DNA of 64,000 nt from Lateolabrax maculatus (taxonomy: Eukaryota > Chordata > Actinopteri > Acropomatiformes > Lateolabracidae). The stretch is taken from positions 4,848,001 to 4,912,000 of the forward strand of contig CM062211.1 of NCBI GenBank assembly GCA_031216445.1. The letters run 5' to 3'. Shown here piece after piece: positions 25,301-35,320 of the stretch. The position numbers and the translations under genes are program-made. The first letter of the stretch is position 1. Each line of letters starts with the position of its first letter. The notes beneath the pieces are model-generated. The model saw only the letters and a program-made list of their open reading frames with translations, had not been told where the DNA came from and ran no database searches.

Positions 25301-26106
25301 TGCGCTTCCTTCCCAGAGTAAAGAGAACACAGCAGAGTAGCTGCCATTGAGATGATCCACCACATGCCCAACCACACCTGCACCAAGTGTCGGGTTGTGC
25401 AGCCGGGCGAGTAAGAAGTCTCCCCCAGACTTCTTGGGATGGCCCTGGAAGTCATACATTTTGATGAAAACCTCCAGCTGATCCCCTACGTGCCACTCTC
25501 CTCCTCCCCTCCCTGGTGGGAGAATGGTGAAGGTGCTGTGGGCAGGATCACTGGTCTGCTCCAGGGAAAGAGGAGCTGTCAACAGTGGAGTTTCAGGCCA
25601 TGCAATGGAGTCTAGCAGGAGGCGTTCCTCCAGAGCGTCCTCAGGGGACAGTGGCTGGAAGGTGCAGAAGCTTTGATGCATGTCAGGAACAGTGGAAACT
25701 CTCGGGACCATGATGGTGGAGATCACTTGATGCTGAAACTGGCAGGGGTTCGAGAGAGAGATGGTGACAAAGATGCATCAAACAAATTTCCTTAAAATTT
25801 GGGAAGAAAAATCCCTACCCCTACCCCTAACTAGTTTTCACTAATTTGCAATAAAGAACATCATTGTTATCCTGAGACACTTTGAAACAGACATTTGAAA
25901 ACAATATTCTGAAATCTGACTAATATTACATATTTCAAACATGGCCCACCTTCAAGTGATCCCACTGAAACGAAAGTTCTCACCTCCAGGACCTCCATGT
26001 TACGTAGCACATAGATTAAGACAGCCACAGCCAGAGAGAGGAAGATGACGGCGTACTTGGGAAGGCAGATGCAGACCTCCCCTCTTATACAAGATCTGAC
26101 CTTCAT
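15771..26106 (-). CDS. NXPE family member 3-like, copy B (six coding exons, intact frame)
   Basis: Exons by hand-traced GT/AG sites: 25984-26106, 25292-25738, 23532-23827, 22564-22634, 16408-16614 and 15771-16324. Phases agree throughout (0,0,2,1,1), giving 565 residues, a normal size for the family. Seen: signal anchor about residues 18-34 in a type II layout; neurexophilin-like region about 42-312 with a C-N-V-C pair near 231-234 and further Cys near 243, 256 and 264; N-glycosylation sequons NGS and NYT; GDST-I-R-Q with Ser about 367; D-A-W-E-M-T-L-A-H-H near 527-536. Known of the family: NXPE C-terminal domains resemble PC-esterase/SGNH folds, and the GDS-x-x-R-Q block also occurs in the sialate O-acetyltransferase CASD1. 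Human NXPE1 has been linked to sialic-acid O-acetylation. Inference: a Golgi or secretory-pathway membrane enzyme-like glycoprotein. The orthologue cannot be named from sequence alone. Introns 2-4 are swollen by transposons. Confidence 0.85.
16408..16614 (-). CDS. Copy B coding exon 5 (GDST motif)
   Basis: 207 nt between acceptor ctctcag and donor GTAGAT. Encodes the start of the NXPE C-terminal domain with Y-G-D-S-T-I-R-Q, the likely nucleophile block of an SGNH-like fold. The 5.9-kb intron before it holds most of the transposons of this locus. Confidence 0.85.
17090..17650. repeat. Degenerate tandem repeat, 'aaatgtagcaat' type
   Basis: Irregular iteration of atgtagcaat, gcaatgaaa and gaatgcatgaaatg motifs across about 550 bases inside B intron 4. 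Long minus-strand open frames here are a by-product of the repeat. Confidence 0.5.
17745..18865 (+). mobile_element. L2-like LINE, reverse transcriptase 3' half
   Basis: Decayed frame with C-H-G-V-P-Q-G-S-M-L-G-P, then F-H-C-Y-A-D-D-T-Q-L (catalytic Y-A-D-D box), then the R-N-L-G-V and later blocks and the L2-type 3' tail beginning tttaaagagtatggtctagacc. The tail resumes at 20100 after an insertion. Confidence 0.75.
18110..18131 (+). repeat. Short interstitial TTAGGG array
   Basis: Three and a half TTAGGG units within the L2 reverse-transcriptase remnant. Confidence 0.85.
18870..20099 (+). mobile_element. TG...CA insertion inside the L2 3' tail (LTR-like)
   Basis: 1230 bases starting TGTGATAG and ending GTAACA, flanked by TCTT at 18866-18869 and 20100-20103. 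Removing it rejoins the L2 tail (gaaaagtg|tcttgagataact). A roughly 70-bp block (tctcaatgaagctgccagagag...cttttcag) occurs at 19236-19305 and again at 20021-20090. No protein frame. TG/CA ends and a 4-base duplication suggest an LTR-type or retrovirus-like element with lost interior, but full LTRs are not visible. Confidence 0.5.
20100..20160 (+). mobile_element. L2-like LINE 3' terminus (continuation)
   Basis: tcttgagataacttttgttatgatttggcgctatgcaaataaaattgac, then the ttgacttgac short tail. Confidence 0.65.
20161..20660. repeat. Unclassified repeat region with GT microsatellite
   Basis: Two diverged copies of an attg-atgtg(cgcc)tttttg(c/t)-ata-ggccac unit (20200-20290 and 20360-20430). No gene. 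Confidence 0.35.
20680..21960 (-). mobile_element. L2-like LINE, 5' half, antisense
   Basis: Minus-strand frames run from the endonuclease-RT linker (I-L-F-N-T-I-N-Q-L-V-S-S-P) into the start of the reverse transcriptase, stopping about where the plus-strand fragment at 17745 begins. Broken by stops and by a MITE at 21119-21335. Confidence 0.7.
21119..21335. mobile_element. piggyBac-type MITE
   Basis: 217 bases with inverted termini (CCCTTGTGTTGTCCTCTGGGTC and its complement) and a TTAA duplication at 21115-21118 and 21336-21339. Removing it with one TTAA restores the L2 sequence. No coding capacity. Confidence 0.8.
22210..22370 (+). mobile_element. LINE/SINE 3' tail
   Basis: cactttgtaaccttgttaagagaagtgctatataaataaag, a typical fish LINE 3' end, then attattat. 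Confidence 0.5.
22564..22634 (-). CDS. Copy B coding exon 4 (short linker exon)
   Basis: 71 nt between acceptor tttctacag and donor GTAAAG, reading S-G-V-N-M-K-V-S-I-Q-A-S-G. It enters in phase 2 and leaves in phase 1, matching exons 3 and 5 exactly. Confidence 0.8.
22803..22850 (-). mobile_element. LINE 3' end scrap, antisense
   Basis: tcagaatcagaatcagctttattggcca is the complement of the LINE tail seen at 56490-56530. Confidence 0.55.
23532..23827 (-). CDS. Copy B coding exon 3 (cysteine-rich, C-N-V-C)
   Basis: 296 nt between acceptor tccaatcag and donor GTGAGG; ends in phase 2. Carries C-N-V-C, P-L-C-N-Y-T, W-F-C-Y and L-S-C-D, the Cys pattern expected of the neurexophilin-like half. Only B and D have this exon; it is absent from A and C. 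Confidence 0.85.
23965..24170 (-). mobile_element. LINE ORF C-terminal scrap
   Basis: Minus-strand frame with W-G-D-R-A-F-S-I-A-A-P-S-L-W-N-S-L-P, the conserved end of fish LINE reverse-transcriptase proteins. Confidence 0.65.
24176..24205 (+). repeat. TA-rich microsatellite
   Basis: gtatatatatatatatacacttatatata between two LINE scraps of opposite orientation. Confidence 0.8.
24205..24490 (+). mobile_element. LINE reverse-transcriptase scrap
   Basis: Frame with A-R-K-A-A-G-P-Y-G-I-P-G-R-V-L and V-V-P-T-C-L-K-F-T-A-I-V-P-I, the start of an RT domain. Same family as 37130-37520 and 55060-55670. Confidence 0.7.
25292..25738 (-). CDS. Copy B coding exon 2 (neurexophilin-like, first part)
   Basis: 149 codons, ending at CAG before donor GTGAAG. 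Two in-phase acceptors six bases apart (ccag|TTTCAG| then CATCAA) allow a start at 25738 or 25732. The exon holds the NGS sequon and is nearly identical to exon 2 of the three other copies, with a private Q-to-E change in the R-G-G-G-E-W stretch. Confidence 0.85.
25984..26106 (-). CDS. Copy B coding exon 1 (start codon, signal anchor)
   Basis: 41 codons from ATG at 26106 to E, followed by donor GTGAGA. The hydrophobic stretch Y-A-V-I-F-L-S-L-A-V-A-V-L-I-Y-V-L has basic residues before it, as in a type II signal anchor. B carries R where copies A, C and D have G at residue 8. Confidence 0.85.
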
Positions 26107-26126
26107 GATGTGTGATCAGTCTTCAT
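26103..26126 (-). promoter_or_regulatory. Upstream ORF before copy B start (7 codons)
   Basis: Same 7-codon frame with ATGA overlap as in A, directly before an intact gene. Confidence 0.5.
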
Positions 26127-27538
26127 CTGTGGCTGCTGTGACGAGATCATCTGTTACTGGATTCTTAAAAAACAAAACAAAGGGGTAAATGACAACTTGC
26201 TACGCTGAGAATAAGAATTTTACTTTGGGAAATCCTCTCTATACAAGTAGTGTGACATGTCTGGCTTTCAGTCATTAACTAAAAATAAATCCAGTCACAC
26301 AGGAAATTTAAAAAACTGTTAACATGATGATTAATTCCCAGGTGACCTTATCATGTTCCCTTTGCAACATAATGTAAATATCTGAATACATGGACACTGT
26401 AATCTTTTGCAAACTTCCTCTTACAACAAGTTGCACTAATATTTTCACTCTCATTCCACAGATCAGAGATGCTGGTGTCATTCTGCTAATTACAGGTTTC
26501 CACTATTGTTCAAATGTATATCTGCAAATACAGCGATGTAATGATCACAACTGAACTTTTAATGATTTCTAGTTCTCTTCACAAAATTCTCTTTACTTTT
26601 TCAGCCACACTAGCAGCGTGGGCCCACCACTTTGGACAGAAATGTGTCAACAACTGGTACTCAGAGGATGAAGTCTCATGACTCAAGTGATCCCCTGACT
26701 TTTTTGCTGTGCCACCAACAGGTCAAAGTTTTTTTTACTTGTCCAGTGAAATATCTAAATTATCTAAAATATTTCTAAATATTTATGACTTTAGTGATTG
26801 CCTGACTTTTCCTCGAGAGCCACCATGAGGTTACAATTTGTGTTTTTTGAGTGAAATGTCTCAACAACAATCGGATGGATTAGCATGAAATTTGGTGCAG
26901 ACATTCATGTCCACCTCAGGATGAATTAAAATCACTGACTTTTCATCCAGAGCTATTATCAGGTCACATTTTAATTTAGAGAAAAAAGAAAAAAAAAAAA
27001 AGAAAAGAAAAAAACAACGGATCAGCAGTTGCAGTTCCTTGCAGTCTGATCATGATAAATACATACTGATGTGTGGTGTGGATGAAAATGTATGTCTGGG
27101 ACTTAATCCCAAATAGTAAAACATTCACAAAGACAACAGTGTAAGTTTAGACATCTGCCGATATAAAAAATATTAATTTAAATATTAATGTATTTTCAGC
27201 TTTTTTTTCAATTACTACTAAATGATTGCAGCTGTAAAACTTAGGCTGAACTCATCTTATATATCTGAACAACTGAGAAAAACTGTAAAGCAGGATCTGT
27301 CAACCACATCAAAATCTGCTGTACTTTGGTAATGTCACCTAATGAAACCGTTTTGTTACAGCAGTGCATTGCGTTTTTTTGACACGGGAATTCCTGCATG
27401 CATTCAGTTAGTGACGCAGAAAAGGATTTTTCCCCGTATCCTTCAGGTAATATTAACACTTTAAATTTCACACAGCGCTGACCGTCCTGGCTAAATAAAG
27501 GATAAAAACATTAACAAAATAAAAAATATCATCCATCC
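26127..27538. other. Upstream region of copy B
   Basis: No gene. Conserved blocks near 26200-26280, a dispersed repeat at 26610-26990 and A-rich tract at 26980-27013. Nearly identical to 59598-61010. Confidence 0.45.
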
Positions 27539-28889
27539 TGTCATGATCTGTTCTTTTTTGTTTGATGTCACTTTCTTGCCCCTACTATCTGTCACTGTTT
27601 TCCCTGCCTTCACTTCTGCTCACTGCCCTCGGGCCATGGACTCCTTCTGTTCCCCTGACCTGCCATCCCCTCACCTTCCACCAGATGCCCTCTGACTTTT
27701 CTGACTTCCCATCACCTGACTGCCCCACCCACCTACACACCTGTCTCCACTCCTCTCTCTGCCTGTCAGCCACTCCTTCCTCATCAGTTCAACTCCCTTC
27801 ACCTGTTCACTCACCTACCACCTATCAGTCACTTATATATACCGGTCCACTTCCTTTGTCTGGTGTCAGATCCTTGTTTCCTGTTCCTATGTTTCCTGTT
27901 CCTTTGTGCCTATAGGCTCGTTCGAGATCAACTGCGCCTTGGAAAGTGGACGAGATCAGGCAGCAGCAGCAGCAGGGGGCGGTGACAAAAAGCTGCAGTC
28001 AAGTCGGACAGTTTCCAGCAGCCTTCAAAGAATATACAGGAAGTGACGGAAATATTTACGTCCTGTTCGATCCGTCTGTAGGCTGATTGTAGTAGAGCCA
28101 AAGATGAACTGTCTCTGGTGGAGCGTATATATATATATACATGAATGAATGTATTAGCCCTTACAAGACACCGTGAACTCAAACAGACCAGGATCAGAGT
28201 GCTGTGCAAACATATTATACAACAATGAAAGTCCATAAATAGAAACACAACAAAAGTATCTTTCACAGTCAAATCTTCAGACCACCATTCAGTAGAACAT
28301 AATTCATAAATCATAAATAAAAAAGATTTACTATATTCTGGAAAAATCTAAATAAATGCTAATTAAACTATCTATCTACACAGAAAATGAGGATTTTCTA
28401 CAGCATGTGGTGTTTGTGGACAAAGCTAAGAGCCAATCAGCTCTTTGATCGACAGCCAGGCATTTCCCATCATGCCCTGGCTCTTGCAGGTGGAGAGCGG
28501 CTGCGGCGCCTGGCTCTAAAAACTGCAGTAGTTATCGTTGTGCACTAATGCATGACGTCAGAGCAAGTTGGGATCAAGTCGGACACAAAACATGCATAGT
28601 GCGGCGATCGGCGGTAATCGATTCTGCGCAGGCCTGGCTCATCTCGAACGAGCCTTATGTTTCATGTTCCTGTTCCTCGGTTGTCTGTGCTGTGTTCCCA
28701 TGTGCCTTGTCCCTGGATTACCTGTTTCTGTTACCTGCCTGCTTTGGACTCTGGATTTTTCTGTTTGCCTCACCACCCAGTAAGTTTGTGTTTCACCATT
28801 TGGAATAAACTCTTCACACCATACCTGCCAGTCTCCTCTCCTCTCTGCAATTGGGTCCTATCCCTGCCAACCCGTTAACATCTGTGACA
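27539..28889 (+). mobile_element. TG...CA element, solo-LTR-like, copy 1
   Basis: Starts TGTCATGATCTG and ends ATCTGTGACA. About 609 bases once the MITE at 27914-28655 is removed. Pyrimidine-rich, with AATAAA at 28804 and the gcaattgggtcc box near its end, like fish LTRs. No clear target duplication. Its open frames are compositional. Confidence 0.5.
27914..28655. mobile_element. MITE nested in the LTR-like element, copy 1
   Basis: Perfect 15-base inverted termini (AGGCTCGTTCGAGAT and complement) flanked by TAT at 27911-27913 and 28656-28658; 742 bases, no transposase. A 3-base duplication suits a PIF/Harbinger-like mover, though TAT is not the usual TWA. Confidence 0.75.
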
Positions 28890-30207
28890 CATATCACCGA
28901 TGAGGGCTCAGCAACTACAGACCACTTTGTTATTATGTTTGATCCATTTGTTGCTGAGTCTGTTTTACACAGCTGGTACCACAGCTAATAGAACACTGGT
29001 TAGACAAATATATTAATGTGTTGGTATAGATCATATTTAATCAATAACATTTATTTCACTTTGATTTGGCCAAAAACTAAAGTGATTTCCAATTATCCTT
29101 CATTTTGGGTCAGTTCCTATGTTGTGACCTAAATGCAGTTTTTAAATATATAAAAGTTTAAGTTTAAGAGCTCTATAATGTGCAGCTGTCACCTTAAAAA
29201 TAAACGGGAGGCACTGAGGCTCCATTGAGGGGTAAAATAAATATATAAACTTATGAATTTACACTAGTAGCAATTTTCTGCCAGCTTTCCTCTCTTGTTT
29301 ATTTGCAGCAACAGTGTTGATTTTTGTATAAAAAATGGTTTATATTCTTCATAGCTCTCCATTATAACGACCTGTTCCTCTTGACTGAAGTGGACGGCAT
29401 GCCACGGTCCATTTTGTGCGGAAAAAGAGTCTAAGGATGCATCAAATGCCCCCTTTTATGGGACACAGAGCCTGAAGAAGAAAACCTGGTTTAAGGACGC
29501 GGTAGTTTCTGACTGGGGATTTAAGGTTTGTCGAGCCAGCTAACACAAAAAAAGCCTGGCTATGTTGAACGTGCTTCGTAGTACACCCCTGAGGACTTCA
29601 AGCTATCTGTGAACAGGTTTTAAAAAATATTTAGACTTTATTACATAGTTGATACATGTGCTTGGTTAGGTACAGTACACAGCCTATTAGAAAGTACATC
29701 CTGGTCTGTGCAAACATTTGCCTTTTGTACTTTGATTGTTGTAGATGTAAACAAATAAAACAGTCAGACTGGTTTGTCCAACATTTCCAGTCATAGTATC
29801 AGATCTACTGAGTTTCAGGAAAACAAACCTGCCTATATCCTACATCTACCATTTCTTTTTTGTTTCAATTTCTCTTTTTTTGTTTTATTTTTTCTCCTTT
29901 CTAAAATGCAATAAAAAGAGTTTGAGTTAAAATTTCTTGAGACATGCAGCATATACAGGCAATCATTTATGGAATCATGAGTCTCAATATTAATTAGAAA
30001 AATGCCATTTCCTGCAAAAAATGCGTGTGAATGCTGAAAGCTGAAATAAATCACACACTGTACCTGGTTGGTACTCAGGATGTGTGTGTTTGTTTGTGTG
30101 TGTGTTTGTATGTACAGTATCTACAGTATACGTAGTATGTACATTATATATGTACTATGAAGAAGTAGTTGTGGTCCAAAAAATGTATGGAAGAAGAATA
30201 AGAAGTC

Positions 30208-30251
<44 letters not shown>

Positions 30252-30649
30252 GAACACAATAACAATAGTGTGAATGCTGCACACCAATGAAAGTGCACAG
30301 AAGGATTCACAAATTTATTTTGTGATTTATATATAAATGACTCCAGAAATATAATATCATTTGCACATAAGTTCATATGTATATTTATTGTATATAAATG
30401 GGTAAACATCAAATTGTACTTAAGTAAAAGTATTAGCAGTAACATGTACTTTAAGTATCAAAAGTAAAAGTACTCATTATGTGGAGTGGACTTTTTCAGA
30501 GTATTATATTACTATAGTTAGCTCATCTTTACTTCTGTGTCATGCCAAACATTTAACCCATCCTGCACTGGATCACAAAGCACCATATGATGAAACTTCA
30601 AATATACTCAAATGGATTTAAGCATATAATTTGTCTTACCTCAGCACAC
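28890..30649. other. Upstream flank of B, no gene seen
   Basis: AT-rich, GT microsatellite at 30078-30112 and (TAA)n at 30208-30250. Almost identical to 62363-64000. Confidence 0.45.
30208..30250 (+). repeat. (TAA)n microsatellite
   Basis: About 14 perfect units; counterpart at 63708-63748. Confidence 0.9.
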
Positions 30650-30790
30650 AGTGGAGAAGGCAGTGCACCAGATTGAAGATGTCATCACTGCTGCTTGATA
30701 ATGTTACCTGTCAGTATGGGTTGGTCAGTATTAACATGGGTGGAGCTACAAGCAACATTGTTGCTATAGAAGATTACATTGTTCCATTTC
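30650..30790 (-). other. Putative 5' untranslated exon of copy B
   Basis: The same donor context (tgtcttacct on the plus strand) occurs here, followed by sequence related to the A and C exon (the tacaagca...cattg stretch). It lies 4.5 kb before the coding start because of repeats in between. The 5' end is unknown. Confidence 0.3.
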
Positions 30791-31264
30791 CTTAAAAAAG
30801 CAAAACACACAGAACACAACTTGGCGTCTTACTTTAATAACTTAATACTAAAATTTATAAAAACATTTGAAACACTTAGTATTCAGTAGTTTTTAGTTTT
30901 TACAAATAGGGATTTAATTGCCTTTAAAAAAGAAAGGTAGAAATCTGAACAGCCTTTATTTTTTTGAAAGTTGGCCAGCAGAAGAATGTTGTCCATCTGC
31001 CTGGTGCAAAACATTGAAAAGTACAAAGTCGTTATTATATCATTCTGGTGATTCAGGTGATTAAACAGGTCACAGGGAAAACAGACAGACAGATCCAATC
31101 AATCAAGAGTGATTTTTTTAGTCATTCACACCTCTGCAACGCTACCTGCCCCCTGCCCCCTCGCCAGTGGTTGGTTCAACAGGTAATGGCACCCGTGAAC
31201 GTGGACTTCACAGGCTATAAACCACCATTAACTGCCAGGAATTAGTGACGTTTTCAGCAGTTCA

Positions 31265-31995
31265 CCTTGGCCGAAGAAATCAGTTTTTTCATGCAGTGTA
31301 CACAAAGAAAGTCAAAGATTTAAAGCTAGAAAAAACTCCAGGCCCTTTGTGCATACGCTTAGCCAGATCCAGACAGTGTAAATGCACGGCTTTGGAAACT
31401 GGTGCTTGACATGCATGAAGTTACAAATGTTTTCCACAAAGAGAAAGCATACTGACATTAGGGGAACACCTCTTCAATAAGCATGGGCATGATATTACAA
31501 AACATGAACATTTCAGACAAAAGATGCGTGAGACAGGGCAACTAGTTCTCTAAGGTAAGAAGAATGGCAAGTTGAAGATGGCATCAGATTTCTTGGTGTC
31601 CATCTTTGCATTGAAGTTAGGCCACAACTTCAAGAAAATAGCAAACATTGCTGAATGTGAATGTTTGGGAGACCACAAGCACTCAGTCACTTCAGAGATG
31701 TTATGCGTCAGATTGCTCGAAGCTGTGGGGCAAACCATCCAGAAGCACTGTCCTTCAATAAAATTGGAAAAGCACAAAAGCACATAGCCACTATGTCCAA
31801 GGTCCTCAACTTAAAGGACAATGAAATGGATGACCTTGCTGACTTCCTTGGCCATGACATCAGAGTGCATCGCCAGTATATAGGCTGCTCCACATTACAG
31901 CTGGCAAAGATAAGTAGAGTGCTTATGGCCCTGGAACGAGGATAACTGCCTGAATTTAAAGGAAGGAATCTTGATGAGATCAACATTGATCCACT
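31265..31995 (+). pseudogene. Frameshifted member of a multicopy fish gene-like family, tyrosine-recombinase-like
   Basis: Plus-strand blocks in successive frames: N-K-H-G-H-D-I-T-K-H-E-H-F then F-A-L-K-L-G-H-N-F-K-K-I-A, then F-G-R-P-Q-A-L-S-H-F, Q-K-H-I-A-T-M-S-K-V-L-N-L, L-A-D-F-L-G-H-D-I-R-V-H-R-Q-Y and L-A-K-I-S-R-V-L-M-A-L-E-R-G. I recognise this order from abundant uncharacterised fish proteins. The K-H-x-A-T ... G-H ... Y spacing resembles the C-terminal box of tyrosine recombinases (Crypton-like), which is inference. At least two frameshifts and a stop, so not functional as it stands. Confidence 0.55.
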
Positions 31996-32357
31996 AGTTA
32001 AAACAGGCCAGTGTAAATAACTAAATACATGTATTTACACACAGGGGTTTCCCTCCATTAAAGGTTTTTTTGCTGCTGCCAAAGAGATGATATCAAATTG
32101 TAAAACCACCAGTAGATTGAATTCTTTATTGTGGTATTATGAGCAGCAGATGGTGCATGATGGGCAGGTGCTTCCATTGGTGCAGAGTAGCTAAGACAGT
32201 GTACCCTCTAGCATCGTATAGGGAAGCGTTCATATTAGCCACGCAGCCCCAGATCTGGCCCTACTCCTCCCCCTTTGCCCTTTTGTTCAGTGTTGCTTCC
32301 TTAAAATGGTTTATGTGCTATCCAATAGTTTTATCCATATGGGTTCTGTGTTTCCTA

Positions 32358-32470
32358 GAGAAAATGGCTATGGACAGTGATGCATCAGACACTGAAGATG
32401 AGAATAACATGACTGTGAAGGATGCTGCACCTAGTTCTTCATCTTCATTTTCATCTTCACAATCATCAGG
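32358..32470 (+). pseudogene. Acidic/serine-rich exon-like block
   Basis: Reads D-S-D-A-S-D-T-E-D-E-N then a run of Ser, ending at TCATCAG|GTATAT, a possible donor. An acidic Ser-rich tail follows the recombinase-like part in the family, so this may be its next exon. Confidence 0.35.
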
Positions 32471-32560
32471 TATATAGGCAACTATTGAGAGGGAACAATA
32501 GTAAAACTAGAAAAGGCAAAATAGAGATTTGAAAATTGGGAGTTCAAGTTGCTGGTATGT

Positions 32561-32715
32561 TTCAGGGCAGTTGCACTGGTGTTCTTAGTGATTACAATGG
32601 TGTTGTGATTGGTTGCTAGGGTGTTGTTAGCGGTTTCTATGGTGTTTTAGATGGTTGCTAGGGTGGTTCTAAGCAGTTGCTAAGGTGTTGCTAAGCAGTT
32701 GCTGTGGTGTGCTGG
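32561..32715 (+). repeat. GGTTGCTAGGGTGTT minisatellite
   Basis: Degenerate repeats of gttgctagggtgttgctaagca, a well-known fish simple repeat type. Confidence 0.75.
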
Positions 32716-34587
32716 AGGTGGAAAAGTAATTTATGTTTTAGCGTGACTACCAGATGGAAACTGGCCCAGACAAAATCACTTTGGCCCATCCAAAGTTGAT
32801 TTCACTGATTTTATTGACTCAAACTATTATTGAGTCCCGATTGGACTTCTAAGTTTGGATGTGACTGTCCCCTGCTATCACATGCAATATTTTAACTTTG
32901 GACAGCAATGCCGTTTACTGTTACTAGGGATGAGCGTAGGCTAAGAGAACTATTTACAGAAGAAGCATTTTTTATAAAAGTTGCTCAATTTATTATTTGT
33001 TAGAAAACTACAGAACAGCCTTAGAATTGAGCTTCAGCTTAATGTTTTTGATCCCAAGAGTAAGAGATTTATTTATTTATTGGTATTTTTTGTGCTATTT
33101 CTAGTTTTTTATAAATTTAAATGAATAAACTTTAGTGAATCACAACACAGTAACATCAACAAGTATGAAGAGAAATGCATGAACTAGAGTTTTTATTAGA
33201 TGGTTACTCTGGTTTAATTATTTTTTTAAACAGACTTGGTGATTTATGCAAACAGATACAGAAGAAGTAGCAAGCCAATGGAAGAAAATCCATCTGGTAG
33301 AAGAAGCGAGAGTCACGAGCTGTAACCTGAGACTGCACCGCGTCCAGTTTGAACCAAGTTCTCCATTAACTCGGCTGAAGATATTTAATAAAGCGAGGTA
33401 GGAGTGAACTGATGGACGTAACCGCCCGGTGTAGAAGCAGAGAAGAGAGAAAAGTCTTCTTCATTTGTCTCTTTCCTGACTTTCTGCACAATGTTTTTTA
33501 ACTGATTAACTTCCTGTTTGGTGAAACCAACTTTCCCCTTACTGGCTATCTGGATTCTTGCTTATTGGAAAAAAACATTCCTTATCTGAGAAATAGTCTT
33601 CTGCTCTAACTTCTTTTCATATCTTTTGTTTTCTGTAAAAACAGCTTCATTTTTCTGCTGCTGTGAGTTCTTTTTCTTCTGACTGCCCGCCAACATGAAC
33701 CCCTCCTCACTGCCACTATGAGCAGAGACTCTGCTCTGACGTGTTGACCTGGACTCTCATGTTGTTTGCCAAAGCTTAGACGGAGAGTTCCCACAGCCGT
33801 TTTTTGTTGGTTCTTTGAACTGTGGCACTTTAAGTGCCAGCTCCCTTCTCCATATTGTATTCACTTCCTTCCTTACCAGGACAAACTGACATAATGTTTT
33901 TTACACAAAGAAAGAAATAACTTAATGTATAACATTTGCAGAAATGAAGTTAAGATACTTGACCACTGAACAACAATTGGTTTTATACGTATTGGGTGTG
34001 TTTGCTCTTCTTTGTGGTTGTTTTAAACTCATCAACTTTAATGTTATGGGACTGTGCTAAAGGGACATTTACTCTAATTTATAGACTCATTTAAAGACTT
34101 TTTTCCTCTCACTCTACAATCATGTCCATCCAACCATCTCTCTGTATTTGTGAAATTTGATAAAATGTTGTCTTCTTTCATAAATTTGGTGTAAATGGTG
34201 AAATCAGTAGAAACTGTGTTCACAAACATTGCTGCTTATCATGGCAGGTAGGACGCACTTTAGACACAGAAGCCAACGAGCCGGTACAGCTTGTTAAGGC
34301 TAAGCTAGTGAACCCAAGTGACAGGAGGCAGAGAGTTAGGTTTAGAGGATAATAGCTGGTAAGGTGTGCTGGGCTGAGTCAGGAGCAGAGGAGACCAAGG
34401 TGAGGGGGAGTAATGGCTGGAGCAGAAGAGGGGTCGGGTAGGCTTGGGGGCTGAAGAGACAGAATAGGCAGGTCCAGACAAAGAGTCAGGCTGAGGTAAC
34501 TGCAGGCACAGTGAAACAGGTATTAGATTACAGGCAATAATACTGACAGAACAGTAGCTAGAGGTTGGCTGGAAGTGTGACTGAGTC
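32716..34587. other. Intergenic, dispersed repeats, no gene seen
   Basis: Contains a gtgttcacaaacattgctgcttatcatggcaggta block (34218-34252) that recurs at 34930-34965 and, inverted, at 57240-57290. Confidence 0.4.
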
Positions 34588-35027
34588 TACGATCTTGCAG
34601 TTTGGTAGTGGCTGAGCCGGTTCTTCATGACAAAGCTCATCCTGATTATTGGCAGCTGGTAGGTTGACTCCAACGCACCTAATTTCATTCCTGCAATTAA
34701 AAAGATCCACACTGCAGGCCAACAGGCAGAGGTGGAGGGTGTGACACAGCTGTGTGGCACAAACTGACACAATAGTTTTCGCAGAGAAAGAAACTATGTA
34801 ATGTATTACATTTAGAGCCAAATTTACAAGAAGACATGAAAGATTACAAATTTGTCATAGACAGAGTTTTACAAAGTTTATATGTTTTTCCTAACTCAAC
34901 AACTTGCAAAATCAGTTGAAACAAACAGTGTGTTCACAAACACCTGCTGCTTATCTTGGCAGGTAAGAGATCCCAAACACATCATTTGCATTACACTGAA
35001 CCTTTTTGTTCCACTTGTCACCTCACT

Positions 35028-35120
35028 ATGACGACGAAGGTCACCTGACTACTGTTAACATGACGACAGTCATCTGACTACTGTTACCAGGATGACGACG
35101 GTCACCTGATTATTGTTATT
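35028..35120 (+). repeat. 32-bp minisatellite, three units
   Basis: Three units of atgacgacggtcacctgactactgtta with small changes. Confidence 0.85.
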
Positions 35121-35320
35121 TATTATACTATTATTTATTATTACATGCTATAGTGAGAAAAAAGTTTTGCGAGCTGTTGTTAATCAACGTTTCTAAAATC
35201 TTCTAAGAGTAAGTATCCTTCACAGGCACTTGATCGTAAGTACCGGATGTCTGATTTCGCCTGTTGTCAAATCTCACACCCAGTGTTAGTTCTATTGGCT
35301 CGACAACTCCCCAAGTTAGG

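Larger units (their letters stand above)
25246..30503 (+). repeat. Segmental duplication, unit 1 right part
   Basis: Direct duplicate of 58731-64000 apart from the C/D insert; only scattered substitutions beyond 26300. Confidence 0.9.

Noticed and set aside
27562..27915. 117-codon plus-strand frame rich in Ser and Pro (repeated at 61034)
   Set aside because: Lies within the pyrimidine-rich solo-LTR-like element; composition explains it and no domain is seen.
28548..28808. 86-codon plus-strand frame crossing the MITE end
   Set aside because: It spans the MITE/LTR-like junction, so it cannot be an old gene.
30206..30445. Poly-Leu frame on the minus strand (also 63706-63942)
   Set aside because: Reads through the (TAA)n microsatellite.
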